Below are positions 43,101 to 53,889 of a stretch of 64,000 nt of DNA, piece after piece. Location of the stretch: NCBI GenBank assembly GCA_000733355.1, contig JNVV01000051.1:126158-190157 (forward strand), written 5' to 3'. The notes beneath the pieces are model-generated. The model searched no databases, was not told where the DNA came from, and saw nothing but the letters and a program-made list of their open reading frames with translations. A program made the translations under genes and the position numbers. Each line of letters starts with the position of its first letter. The first letter of the stretch is position 1. This DNA is from Falciphora oryzae. Taxonomy: Eukaryota > Ascomycota > Sordariomycetes > Magnaporthales > Magnaporthaceae.

Positions 43101-44479
43101 GACCCATCCCTCTACATCATCGATCGGAAGCATTCCCGCGTCGTGGCCGGACAGTCTTTCTGCACCTATTCAGGATACACAAAGAATTACTATGTGCCTT
43201 CTGGCAACCACGGCACCCAGCTCGCCTCTCTTATTTGTCAAATTTGTCCCGAAGTCGACCTTTGCATTGCCCGGCTGGCCGAACAAGATACCAGGGCGGG
43301 AAATCGGGTGATACTCCTTGATTCGGCCGAAAGGGTAAGTCTATCAATCCATCTCAAAACCTTGTGCTTTCGTGGATGGTTGATGTTGTGATTGGCTACC
43401 ACATGTGTCTTCGGACGAACGACTGACTGTTATATCTGGATCTAGGCCGTCAGGTGGGCGACAGACTGCGGAGTCGACATCATGTGTATGAGCTGGACAA
43501 TTGAGGACCGCGATAAAGAGGACTCGCCCCGGCTTCGCGGACTCCGGGATGCAATCAGTGCAGCACATGAGAAGGGAATCATCATGTTCTGCTCGGCAAG
43601 CGACCAGGGTGGGGGTTCCATGGTTCAAGGCTGTTATCCGGGGGCATTCGGTTCGGGACAAAGGTGCATCCGCGTCGGATCCTGTTCGGCGTCCGACGTC
43701 CCTTCAGTCTGGGTCGATCCAGACCAAGTCGACTTTCTGCTGCCTGGAGAGAACCTCCCTATACGGAACAGCGACGGAAACCCCGAACCGCAAACGGGCA
43801 GCTCCTTCGCCACAGCCCTCGCCGTTGGCTTAGCGGGACTGATTCTTTACTGTACCCTGAGGCTCAGGACAGGCATCACCCCCTCGGCTGCGAGAAGCCA
43901 CGGCAATGAAGCAGAAGAGGATGATTCTGACGCGGATAAGGAGAGCGCTCACGAAGGCGATGATGACTCTGACGCCAGATCGGTCGCCACTTCGCACTGT
44001 CCAAAAAAACCGCCATCCAACGCCGCCAACGGCCACAGTAGCCAGGAAAAGAACGGTGCCAACGAGGTCGTCCAGTGGAATCGAGACCTCATGTTCAATG
44101 TCTTGCGACAGATGTCGAAACCGGTAGGGGCCGAGTCGGATAATCTGCTCCTTCCCTTGCCAGAGGTTTTCCTCGTCTCCAGAGTATATGATGGACTGAA
44201 GAAGCTCAAGGGAAAGAAGATGAAGCCGCTCGACAAACTGGACTGGGACAGCGACTTTTCTACTGCGCTTCGGGATGTCCTACACCAGTTGATTGTAAGT
44301 TTGTTACATGTCTTTCAATCGCTCCACCCCCCTCTGCTTTTGATCTTGTTTATTATCTCCGTCTATCCTGCCCGTGCCAATAGTACGTCGTAAGGAATTA
44401 TCAAGGAATGCTGAGACTAACATATTTCTGTTTTCAAAAGAACTACCAGGATGACAAGCAAAGCTATAAAAAATGGTGA
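40191..44479 (+). CDS. Intracellular subtilisin-like (S8) protease with long N-terminal region
   Basis: Exon 1 opens at 40191 and runs into the gap at 41606; later exons are 41744-41912, 42024-42345, 42410-42439, 42567-42901, 42986-43334, 43446-44294 and 44441-44479, all phase-consistent with GT-AG introns. The N-terminus is basic without a signal peptide, then helical with two ankyrin-like stretches (NNTALHLAILKAP, AEELVKILVKANADALG). The middle has IFKWLYKRHVRKIQKV and WDWDKMDLSSHVI, seen in fungal intracellular S8 proteins. The protease domain shows Asp in IAIIDDGLD, His in NHGTQLASLI and Ser in TGSSFATALAVGLAGL; the oxyanion position reads SASDQGG rather than N. Secreted subtilisins differ in lacking this long front part. 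Probably acts in the cytosol in immune or incompatibility signalling (inference from neighbours and family). Confidence 0.85.
41606..41703. other. Assembly gap inside the protease gene
   Basis: 98 N between exon 1 and the exon that begins at 41744; at least one intron end (acceptor at 41743) follows directly. Confidence 1.
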
Positions 44480-44559
44480 AGTCACGTAAGGCTTGAAAGG
44501 CAGGGAAGAAGGGAAAGTAAGTGAAGTCAGCTGCAATGGAGATTACTGTAGTTTCAATC

Positions 44560-45600
44560 GAATGCTGCAGCGTATATTTTGCGGGTGAATGCCTGCGTAT
44601 CAAAACCGGTCGCACCAGGTTCCACAATTTATCACACCAGGCTCTGGAATAGCAGGTGACGGCCATTATTTCGACGAGGCGTAGGTCGAATTCGGGGCTT
44701 CCGACCTTGCCGGCGTTAAACGCGCGCAGGAGCTGGCGCCGGAACCGCAGCTGGCGGCCGGCGTCGAACGTGCACCCGAACTCCTTAATCTTGCCCAAGG
44801 CGGCTTCGCAAGTTACGCGGTGGTTGAGTTTGTATATAGGGTGCGACTTAATAGGCGGCAGGAATGCCTCCCACGTTGGGATCGTCGGCGGCCCGTCGAG
44901 TATTTGAGCGTATGCATCCTACGTAATGGCCGCCGCGAGGACGTTGCCGACGGCGAGCTGGAAGTGCGAGAAATGGTCGGCATCGAGGGCGTTGGTGGCA
45001 GTGTCGGTGTCGGACTCGGACATGGTGCGCGTGTGTTTGAAGCACGCCAGAAGTCGCTGTGCAGTGGGAACGGCGGCCAAGGTTTTTGGAATCGAAGAAG
45101 CGTGCGCTCTGGGAAACACTTCACGACCACCTGGGATTCTCAGGCCATAGTTTTCCACTCGTCACCCAAGGCGCGCGCCAACCCTCCGACTACTGGCCTT
45201 GGTGTTCAACTACCATTTGTGTGGCAGAAACGTCGCCGCGGGCATGACGACTGCAAAAGCCAGCAAATGGGTCGAATGGCACCAGGGAGCCGCCCCGAAC
45301 TTGGCAGGGTTGGCGGCTGCTCAGTGTATTCCACAAGCCATTCCATCGGTGCCGAGCACAACCTTTTTTTAAAAACATGTTCAACACCAGCCTGAACTTG
45401 ATTTTGCGAACGGAACCGGACCTTCTGGGCTCGTCGACACCGCGTAGGATTCTTTCGGTCCTGGGCCCCAGCTTGCCGACTGTCCGCCGGCAAAGCGTTT
45501 CCAAGGTCGAAAAGCGCTCGTCTCTGGTCAAGCAGGAATCGGGCCTCAATATGGGCATTCATTGCGCGGACGAGGCCCTCCTCCGATCTCGGGAACCTCG
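44560..45600 (-). pseudogene. Unrecognised gene remnant
   Basis: Minus-strand pieces look coding: HFSHFQLAVGNVLAAAI at about 44960, one stop, then PTWEAFLPPIKSHPIYKLNH and AALGKIKEFGCTFDAGRQL (about 44870-44740) continuing as RQLLRAFNAGKVGS and a SPEFDLRLVEIMAV segment to about 44660. Further upstream (45560-45190) two frames alternate. No family recognised. The stop and frame changes suggest decay, though introns could explain some. Confidence 0.45.
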
Positions 45601-45839
45601 TGCCGTTTGAGATTCCAGAGCGCCGTTCGTCAATTGTTTGCTTGGCAGACTCACAGAAGAGACAACCGAAGGAGCAGTTCCATCAATAACGCCTGGTAAT
45701 TTACCACTCTGTTCTTGCCAGCTTTTTAAATCTGTGCCATTTCGCTTGGTCACACAAATCCATAATCTGGCCAGCCAGCCCCATTCACCCGTGAAGCCGC
45801 CGCCAATCCCTTGTGCTTGCAGCCACTCCACACCTGGCA

Positions 45840-46366
45840 CTTATTGACTGCCCACCCCTGTCCGCCATCCCTGGTCCAGAGAAGCCGGTAACACCGCGCG
45901 CTTGGCAACACGCCACCACACGCAGCGGAGAAGAAAAAAGGGCCGCGGCCAAAAGCGACCATGCGGTTGTTGTAGAAGATCGCCGAAGGCATTTGGTGAA
46001 GGCGGCCGTAGGCACGGTGGTTCATCAAGAGCTCATGCTCAATGACATCAGCGTGGTATGCTCGCTCCATGATATCTGCACCTCCCAGGGTTCTTGTTCG
46101 TCGACCCCACGTAGCAACCCGTCTGGCGGAAGTTCCCGGTGAAAATCCTTGCCATCAGCTGGAAATGGGCGATGGCGATCAGGCTGGCAAGCTCTCTGGG
46201 CGGTGGCGATCGGGTCGGCAAGCTCTCTGGCATGCGGCGCCTCGTCGAAAAGGATAATGCCGGGCATGTACTTTTCGTCGGCCAGATTGATGGCAGCAAC
46301 GGGGGTCGAGGCAACAAAGTCAACCTCGTCAAGGATGTCCTTGTATAGATAGTCCAGGCTGGCCAC
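45840..46366 (-). pseudogene. Superfamily 1 (DNA2/NAM7-like) helicase fragment
   Basis: Pieces in order across frames: STPVAAINLADEKY, then ILFDEAPHARELA (Walker B/motif II, DEAP), then ARIFTGNFRQTGCYVGS (motif III; GDxRQ is usual), then ERAYHADVIEHELLMNHRAY and LHQMPSAIFYNNRMV. This matches the middle of a fungal SF1 helicase-like family. The Walker A half and the end are absent. A short tandem duplication at about 46172-46236 (GGCAAGCTCTCTGG twice) causes one frame change. Confidence 0.65.
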
Positions 46367-46399
46367 TGTTCAATTCGGACGCTTTCACTCAACGCACTT

Positions 46400-46830
46400 G
46401 TCAGCCAGCGTTCAACACAAAACAGATGTGCCAGTTTTCAAAAACGAAATAAATCTGCAAAAAGCCCAGAGGCCACGGAGATGTCAATGCAAAGGACGGC
46501 ACTATAGCAGGCACCCACCCGGACAGTAGTCGCAGCCGAGGCTCTTGTGGACGACGACCGTGCCTCGCCACGATGGACGCCACGTCCCTCTCGTGCTGCT
46601 CGGCGGGGACATACACCCACTCCTTCTTGTTGGCGCTCCATCTGCGATTGGGCAGGTAGACCTCGAGCCTGTAGGAGCTGTCGGGGTGGTCCGGATCCAC
46701 GATGGAGGGTAGCCGGCCGCGCTCGAGGAAAGTGTCTGCCTCGGCCCGCGCCTCCTCTTCCGTGAGCGGGAACGGCTATAAAGCTCCAAGGGCTTGCCTG
46801 TGAACGCGGCGCGCGCGTTCCGTGAAGCCC
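46400..46830 (-). pseudogene. Unrecognised gene fragment
   Basis: A minus-strand frame with PLTEEEARAEADTFLERG, then SYRLEVYLPNRRWSANKKEW and VYVPAEQHERDVASIVARH reads like protein, with one stop upstream near 46782. It precedes the helicase fragment on the same strand and could belong to it. No family recognised. Confidence 0.4.
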
Positions 46831-47056
46831 TCACGGCCGCGGGAATTCCGGGCGCGATGGGGCGAGCGTGTCTCTGGCGCCCGTCTGCACGCTCCCTACA
46901 AGAGAAACGACAGGACCGATTCCTAGGAACGACTTTCGTGGGCGTCAACGCCCTGCACGGCTTGGGTTGGCTTCACGTTATTGGGAAATTGTCGCCGTTA
47001 AAGCGGGAGGTTCTCGGTCGTGCCGTTCACCTCAACCGGCGCTCGACTTTAGGGAT

Positions 47057-47134
47057 GGAACCTTGGGAAATATGGCCAGGGAAGGAGCCTTGGAAAATAT
47101 AGCAGGGAAGGAACCTTGGAAAATATGGCCCGTG
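47057..47134. repeat. Minisatellite, three units of about 27 bp
   Basis: GGAACCTTGGAAAATATGGC-type units repeat head to tail three times with a few changes. Confidence 0.7.
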
Positions 47135-47335
47135 CTGGAAGTAACGAATCCAACCTAAAGACTGACATCACTGCCAATGTTTCCCTCACCTACGCACAGT
47201 GCAGTGGGACTGCCTCGACGGCCTCGTTGCCACCCAGGGCGCCTGCCTCATCACAGGGCCGAACACCCCGATACGAAGAGACCCCGTCATCCAGCCATGT
47301 AGGGTCCAAAAGTATGGCGAACAAGTCGACCAAGA

Positions 47336-47560
47336 TCACCCTAGCCGCCACACGTCGGCGCCGGGCGATACGTGCTTGCCAGCCATGCCGAAGTCGGCAA
47401 CGCTGAGCACGGAGTAGTCCTCGCCGGTGCAGATCAGCAGGCGGTGGCCGGGCGGGGTGCCGTTCGTGATATTGGCGCCGGGGAGGCACGCGGCAGCGGA
47501 GTTCACGATGGCGGGCGTGTCGGCCTCGGTGTGGCCCAGGGCGATGACGGAGACCTCCAT
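47336..47560 (-). pseudogene. Unrecognised fragment
   Basis: The minus-strand frame ALGHTEADTPAIVNSAAACL, then HRLLICTGEDYSVLSVADFG has protein-like composition. Isolated, with no start context and no family recognised. Confidence 0.3.
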
Positions 47561-48659
47561 GTTTTCTTTTTCCTTCTCGGAATATGCGCGCGCGATGGTG
47601 CTCGACTTGGTTTGATGACACTTTTCTAGCCCCGTCTGGAAACAGCCAAAATGGCAATGTTTTTGGGCTAGCTGCTAACAAAGCAACGACCCCGCGGCCG
47701 CCCGAGGCTAGGGGGAAGAACCGCAAAAGGGTGGCCGAGTTGTTTTCCAAACGGGAAGAAAGCTCCGATCCGGACAACAGCGACGAAAACGGCGGCGGCG
47801 ACACCAGCGGCACCGGAGCCAGAGCTTGTTTACTGAAAGGTCTGACTGCCTCGACGGCGCTACACCCACACCCCAAACCTCCACCCGGGCGAGCACAGCG
47901 GCATTACCGATAACACGTACGGGAAGAAAACGAGCAAGCAAGCAAGCAAGCAGGCAAGCACGCCAACCCGACCGTCGCGAGCATTCTGGTACCGCCGTCC
48001 GTGCCGATCCGCCCGCCCCATCACCCTCGCTTGCGTGTCGCTGCCTTGCCCGCCCCGGCCGTCGTCGTCCTTTCGCCGTGTCTTCGTTGCAGGCAACTCG
48101 CCCGCCGCCCTTTGCCGCATCCACACCCCATACCTCACACCTCGCACCCTCCCGTTGAAGACCGGTTCGCGAGAGCGCGCCACGCGGAGGGCGGCTTTCG
48201 CCTTTACCAACGCGGGGCGGGCGAGAAGAGCCCAGCACGCGCTTTGCAGCCCCATCCGTTCCCTTTAGCGGCCGTAGGTAGAATCCTTCCTTTGTGGGAT
48301 ATTCTGACCGCGGTGTCGTTTCGCTGCTCCCCCGCTCCCCATCAGCGGCAAGTGAACTCGCGCAGCTGAACTGGCGTATTCCCCTGCGCACCGCCTGCGT
48401 CTTCGGGAACTTTCAGTCCCTCGATCGTCTGCGGGACCCGCCGACCGGCTCCTGCTATGACGGCGGGTCCCGGTTCACGGCCATGTCCACGAGGAGCCTT
48501 GGCGGCGACTGCTACGTGAACGGAATGCTGAGCAGCAGCGCCCACAATCCCGATGACATGTTTATTGTAAGCCGGCACTACGAAGGATGGTCGGTGCTAC
48601 CATTGCTTGCGGCGCGGTTGGGTGTGTGGCTCTCTGCTTCCCTTCCGTTGATTGACTAA
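47561..48659. other. No supported gene; short (CAAG)n
   Basis: GC-rich sequence with overlapping long frames on both strands and no domain. GCAAGCAAGCAAGCAAGCAG lies at about 47935-47956. A plus-strand stretch at 48415-48590 (GSRFTAMSTRSLGGDCYVNG) is the only protein-like segment. Confidence 0.35.
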
Positions 48660-48763
48660 CCCAGTTTCTTGACCCGACAAAGCTCTGGCCGGCCAATAGT
48701 CCACGACTGCAAGTCACCCCTTTGACAGGCCACACCGTGCTCTTTCGAATCTCTCCGTTGCCG
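48660..48763. repeat. Dispersed repeat, copy 1
   Basis: About 85% identical by eye to 52008-52113 (CGACAAAGCTCTGGCCGGCC, then GTCCACGACT and AAGTCACCCCTTTG). Type unknown. The stretch 48764-49308 holds nothing else recognised. Confidence 0.6.
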
Positions 48764-49308
48764 CGGTGCCGGCGTTGAACGAAACGCCACGCCGTTTGTC
48801 CACGGACGCCGCCGTATCGACTGTCGGTCTTTTCCGGCCGCCGTTCTAAGGGGATCCTCCGAGATGGTATGTTCTGGGGGCTGCTTCGAATAAAAGACTT
48901 GGAATGGTGTCGCCCCTGTTCAATCCGCCAGGTTAGGGCCGGCACCATGCTCGAGTAGGAGGGTGGCAAAGTTACGGGTTCGGCATTTTACCGCGCGATG
49001 CAGGGGCAAGGACCGCCTGAATCTCGCTCGTCAACGTCCAGCGCTTTGCGCTCCAGCAGCACTTTCAGCCCGCGTCCGTATCCGTAGTCCTCAACTCGGG
49101 CGGAGCCGCAAATCTGGCAGAGCAGTGTTCTCGAGGGTAGCTGGCCTGCAGTCGGGTCTGCGCCCTTTCCGCGGCAAATACACGATAGTGAATATCCCGA
49201 GACCTCCCCTTCCCCATCCCTCAGTTGATCGCTACACGCATATAAGCGTCCCTAGTCAACACAAACACCGCTATAAATCCTAACACCCGTTTGCAGGTCT
49301 TGCCCAGA

Positions 49309-50528
49309 CTACAGGCTCGCCTTGCCGCCCTTGCCCGCGCCCGCACCCGTGGCGAGCCGCACGAGCCCCTCCTGCCAGCACGACAGGATCAGCTTGCCCG
49401 TGCTCTTGCTCCAGAAGCGCTGCTCGGCCAGGACGCGCCCGTCGGCGGCCCAAGTCACCCAGCGTTCCGACACGAGCCACTCGTCCGCCCGCGGCGCCGC
49501 GTCGTGGAACAGCACCGAGTGGTTGATGCTGGTCTGCACTGCGAAGCGGGACCGAAGCCTTTCCTCGGACGAGGGCGGGTGCGCCAGGCTCACGGTCGCG
49601 ATCAGCCACTCGTCTGTGAGGTAGGCGAGCGCGGCCAAGTGCGTGGCCGGGTCCGCGGCCGCTGAGAGCGCGTCCGAGCGCACGTAGCTGCGCAGCCGGA
49701 AGTCGGACGGCTTCTTGCTGCTGCTGCTGCTGTTGTCGCTGCCGCTGCCGCTGTCGCTGTAGCGCTGCTGCCCCTCCCGCTCCGCGACGGCGGGGTGGCT
49801 GGGGAAGATGTGGCGCCACTCGAACGGGTCACCGACGGCCCTGTCGACGGCCGGGCTGAGCAGGCCGATCATGACGAGGAGCTCGAGGTTCGTCGTCGCG
49901 GGCACGTCGGCCGGCGCGAGCCCGCCCATATCCGGCACCGGGGGTGAGTCCTCCAGGTAAGCCTCGGGGCGGCCGGCATTCTCCCCCACCGGCGCGGCGG
50001 CGCGCTGCAGGCCGACGGTGGCCAGGTAGGCGCACTTCCCTTCCTGCTCGGCCCTGACGAGGCGCGTCGCGAACGTGCGCCCGTCCGAGACGCGCTCGAC
50101 CCGGTACAGGAACCGGGGCGTGGCCTGGCCCGGCCGCAAAAAGACGGACTGTAGCGAGTGCACGCGGAAGCCCGCAGGCGCCGTCAGCTGCGCCGCCCGC
50201 ACCGCCTGGCCGATCAGGAAGCCGCCAAAGATGCCGCGGACCCCCCGGCCAGGGGGCCAAGGCAAACTGTGGTTGTGGTCAGTTTTGATTCGGCAGTGAG
50301 TGCATGGTCGTTATGTGTGTCCCAAATTTTTTTTACTTGGGTTTACGTGACTGAGCAAAATGGAGCATAGTAGAAGGGCAGGGGGCGATATGGGGCTGCT
50401 GCGTTGGTATCAGGTGATACGAACGAGTAATGGGTCGCGTCTTACTTCTCGTTGGTGAACACATCGGGCCCGTGTTCCGGCGCGACGACGACCGAGATGA
50501 GGGGCTCGACTGGTACCTGCGCGGACAT
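49309..50528 (-). CDS. Acyl-CoA thioesterase II (TesB-like, double hotdog)
   Basis: Two exons, 50528-50446 and 50266-49309, across a 179-bp intron (GTAAGA...CACAG), encode 346 residues. ATG at 50528 starts MSAQVPVEPLISVV. The splice creates FTNEN-LPWPPGRGVRGIFGG, the conserved opening of fungal acyl-CoA thioesterases. The first hotdog holds HSLQSVFLRPG and FLYRVERVSDGRTFATR; the second, INHSVLFHD and WLVSERWVTWAADGRVLAEQ. The family hydrolyses acyl-CoA to fatty acid and CoA, often in peroxisomes; the C-terminus (KASL) is not a standard PTS1. A Ser/Gly/Asp run (SDSGSGSDNSSSSSKK), encoded by a CTG-rich tract at 49713-49760, is inserted between the two folds. No disruption. Confidence 0.88.
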
Positions 50529-52007
50529 GGCTGAGCCGTCTCTTCCCCAGTCTAGTGCTTCTTGGTCTCTCCGACCGCTTGGGTTCTGGCTGACCAAGAG
50601 TCTGGGGAAAGGTGAATTTCCTCGGGCCGATCAAAAGGTATATTGGATTGTGCCCTTGTCTCGAGGCCGCTGAACCTAGGCTCGGCGGCTGCAGGACCCC
50701 CTGTCGTCGGGAAGAGGGGGTTTATAAAACTGCAGCACCATGTGAAATTGATAGCGCCGACCACCAGCCCTGTACACTTTTTGGTACTTTTAAGCGAACC
50801 TCGATGCCGTCAACCATTTGAGGGGCCTGCAGCAAGGCTGTGGATATACGTACATGAGATGTGATTCGCAGTTTACCGAACACCTGTTGCCTACTCCTCC
50901 ATCTCGACCACGCATAACGACTTGGCTCAGGCTACTTACTGCTCGACAGGAGCCGACGCGCGGCTTCAGTACCCGAACCAAGAGAAGCCGGCCAACGACG
51001 GAAAAACCCCCACGTCACGGGGAAGAATAGCACGCGGGGTCAAACCGTTTACAGAACCAGGCGCGTCGCGGCCGGTTGCGCCAGTCTGGAACCGAGGGCC
51101 GGCAGCCCGGCTGTTGCGGCCCCCCTCCGTCGGGCACGTGCAGGAAGAAGCTCGTGCAAAGGACCCATGCATACCCAAAACAGCCCGAGTCCGCAATAAA
51201 CTCGGCGAAGCCGTGTGAGCGTCTCCTCAGCGCTGGGCACCGTGGCTGAGGCTCACCCACTCGGTCTCGCGACCCGTGCCGCTCGAGACGCCGCCGGTGG
51301 GTTTGTACACCCCCGAGGGATTATCTCCTGGTCCTGCCCGGGGACTGCCGCCGACGGAAGTCCGAGGGGTTTGCGCAAGCGAAATTGTCCAAAGACGCGC
51401 ATTCGCCGGAGCAGCCCGCAGCTGTTAGCCTTTTCGCCGTAAAACCGGCTCGGCTATTGTTATACATTGCGAGGTATGGGTCGACCGGGTCTTTCTTTTC
51501 AAGTGCTGTGGCCGGTGACAATGAGAGGCGCTTCAGTATTGGTGATCAGGCGGAGGAAGCTTGTGCTTTCGGTCCCGCAGAGGACTACCTCTGCGTTGAA
51601 TACTACCGTTTTGGATAACCCACAGCGGCGAGGGAACCACGAGCAGGCCGACGATCCCGGATTGCAGCGGTTGCCAGGCCGCTAATTTTCTCCGCTGATA
51701 ACAGTGGCCTTGGGGCAAGCAAAAACGCGCCGAGCTAGCACATTGAACCAGGCCATCGCCCGCCTCGTTATCGGCCCTTACCACCCCAGCCAGATGAGGA
51801 CTTTCACGGCACCTCGATAAAACGTCGACTATGGAAACGGGATCTGGGCACTTTTCTCGTTGTCACCCCTTCTGGTTGATGCAGGCGGCGTCGGTCCGGA
51901 TGACGCGGGGCTTCGACTTGCCCCGAGCTTGCGGAGCGCACCTGACAAGTTCTCGGTTATGCGAGACCAGCGTCCATCCCTCATGGGGACTCGGCGCTCT
52001 CGACAGA
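50529..52007. other. No supported gene
   Basis: Many overlapping short frames, none with a recognised domain or clear splice pattern. It includes the upstream region of the thioesterase gene. Confidence 0.4.
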
Positions 52008-52113
52008 CCCAGTTTCTCAAACCGACAAAGCTCTGGCCGGCCAACAGTCCACGACTACAAGTCACCCCTTTGGCAGACCGTGCCGTGCCCCTTTTGAACC
52101 CCTCCGTTGCCCC
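52008..52113. repeat. Dispersed repeat, copy 2
   Basis: Partner of 48660-48763, same orientation, about 3.3 kb apart. Confidence 0.6.
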
Positions 52114-52176
52114 AGGGAGAAGGTGTGACGCCCGGACAAGTCTGTTGCCCACCCCTTCCGCCGGAGCGCCGAGCTA

Positions 52177-52390
52177 GGCGGCGCACTCGGAGCACTCGGC
52201 ACCGGGCTCGGTGATAGCGTTCATGGTGCCAGTCACTCGCTTGCTGGTGGGGCACTGCCCTCCCTTGGGAGCGTTGGCGCAGCGGGCCGTCTACATCTTC
52301 TTGTCCTTGGTGTGCGGGGGGACTTTCTTGCAGCGCCCGGCCCTGGCCTTGGCGACGCAGTGTTCGCAGCCGCACGGCCGTGTCGTGTCG
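52177..52390 (-). pseudogene. Small cysteine-rich ORF
   Basis: Minus-strand frame: RPCGCEHCVAKARAGRCKK, then a TAG at about 52290 (probable CAG), then ARCANAPKGGQCPTSKRV and ECSECAA with a stop at 52177. Eight regularly placed cysteines in about 70 residues suggest a small structural or secreted protein. The start was not found; a GTGAGC donor near 52453 and a CTAAC near 52407 hint at an upstream exon. Family unknown. Confidence 0.4.
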
Positions 52391-53323
52391 AAATGTAAAG
52401 CACTCGTTAGTGAATGGGCGGCAGCGGCATGGGGGTGGAAAGGGCAGCTCACCATTCTCGGCCACCGGGGGATTGATTCTAGCAGAAGGCCTCTGTCTGT
52501 AAAGTGCAAGTGTTTGCGCGCGAATGGCCCCTGCCTATATGCCGACGAAACCAACTGGTCGAGGCTGCTGACCGAACTCTTCGGGATAGGGAGAGCGGGA
52601 GATCGCTTCTTCTTCTGTGGCCCGACCGTAGCCGCCTCTCCTCAGCCCACTGCTTCATCTGCAAGTTCTGCTTATCACGAGCAACTACGCAAGAGTGTTT
52701 CGGTTAGGGAGCTTGCCGCAGAAGAGAGAAGTTTATAATGCAGAGGTTGTCAAAGAGGGTGTGCAGGACAGCCTGCCCTCCGGTGCGGCCTTTTCTCTTG
52801 ATGGAGGCCAAATCGTTCCGGTATCTCAAAGGTAACTAACGTTTGCCCTGCACTCACCCTCACCAGTCAGGGGCATCGAATATGGCATGTGAGCAGCTCG
52901 GCTTACGGTCTACAAAATCCACCCGATATTTCCATCCTTGGTGAACCATAATTTTGTATCCTTGCATCGGGGGATTCTTCAATCAAGGCGTCGTTTAAAG
53001 CGCTTCAAATCCCCTACTTTGGGTGCGACGAACGTCGACGTAGCATCTGAAAACGACAGCGTGCGGACTCTCAAGGCCCGGGCGAGGCTCGGAACGAGCC
53101 AGCAGCCATGTGGACGGACGCGCAGGGGACTGGCACGCAACCCCTTACGCCTATTGGCACAGCCGGCTGTATGTTGGTATGGTGCATACAGGGAAGCCCC
53201 GTGGGCACATCAGCAACGCGGGGGGCGGGAGGCGGCGGCGATGAAGAGACTGTCGGTCTGCGATGCCAACTGAGGTCTGCTCCAAGTACGCCCTGACGAA
53301 ATACAAGCGTAGTTGGGTGCTAG
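52391..53323. other. No supported gene
   Basis: Frames present on both strands but no domain recognised. Confidence 0.35.
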
Positions 53324-53889
53324 CTAAACCGTAGCCGTTATGGCCTCGGCCACCTGGGCAGCAGAGGAGAAGTCTCCCCTCCAGCATTTGGCGATGACCT
53401 CCGAGAGGGAGCCCACCGACGTCGGGGTACGTCCCTTGCTCCATCAGCTTTTCCGCGGCGTCCCCGTCCAGCAGGTCGTGCGGCTGTCGCCCCGTGGTTA
53501 TTTCGTAGATCGTCGGCCCCAGACGGTGGAGTTCCGAGCGCATGGACGGCTCGCAGTGCTCGTTGCTGCCCGGGTACCTGTAGCCGGCCTCGCCCACCAC
53601 CAGCGCGCCGGCCGTCGATGTAGCTGCCCGCAAAGCCACAGAGCAGGACGCGCCTCGGGACGCCGTCGAGGCGGCGGAAGATGCGGACCTCGATCTCGCG
53701 CATGTTCGTCTCCAGCTCGAAGGGCTGGGGCACCTTGACCAGCACGTTTGGGCGGTCGGGAAAGACGTAGATGCCGCAGGACCCTCCGGCCATGATGAAC
53801 TTGGAGCCGGGCGGGTAGTTGAAGGCGCCCTCCAGGACCTTCGGAGCAGCCGGCTCCTTGGCCTCTTCGGACTCCAGTTCAGCAGTCAT
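53324..53889 (-). pseudogene. Protein kinase pseudogene with internal deletion
   Basis: From ATG 53889: an acidic lead, then the glycine loop (KFIMAGGSCGIYVF), VLVKVPQP with the ATP-binding Lys, and the alpha-C region (MREIEVRIFRRLDG). The next recognisable block is LLCGFAGSYIDG, matching the DFG-like segment of a fungal kinase family with Asp changed to Gly, so about 70 residues with hinge and catalytic HRD loop are deleted. After a frame change, EAGYRYPGSNEHCEPS, RLGPTIYEITTGRQPHDLL and TYPDVGGLPLGG follow; another frame change gives VIAKCWRGDFSSAAQVAEAI and a stop at 53324. Not functional as a kinase. Confidence 0.75.

Noticed and set aside
47935..47956. CAAG repeats as a possible CRISPR-like array
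   Set aside because: Four-base units without spacers; a simple microsatellite.
47708..48391. Long minus-strand frame (227 codons)
   Set aside because: Arg/Gly/Ala-rich composition typical of GC-rich noncoding sequence, with equally long frames on the other strand.
53338..53639. A live protein kinase on the minus strand
   Set aside because: The catalytic HRD region is deleted and two frame changes are needed, so it is listed as a pseudogene.
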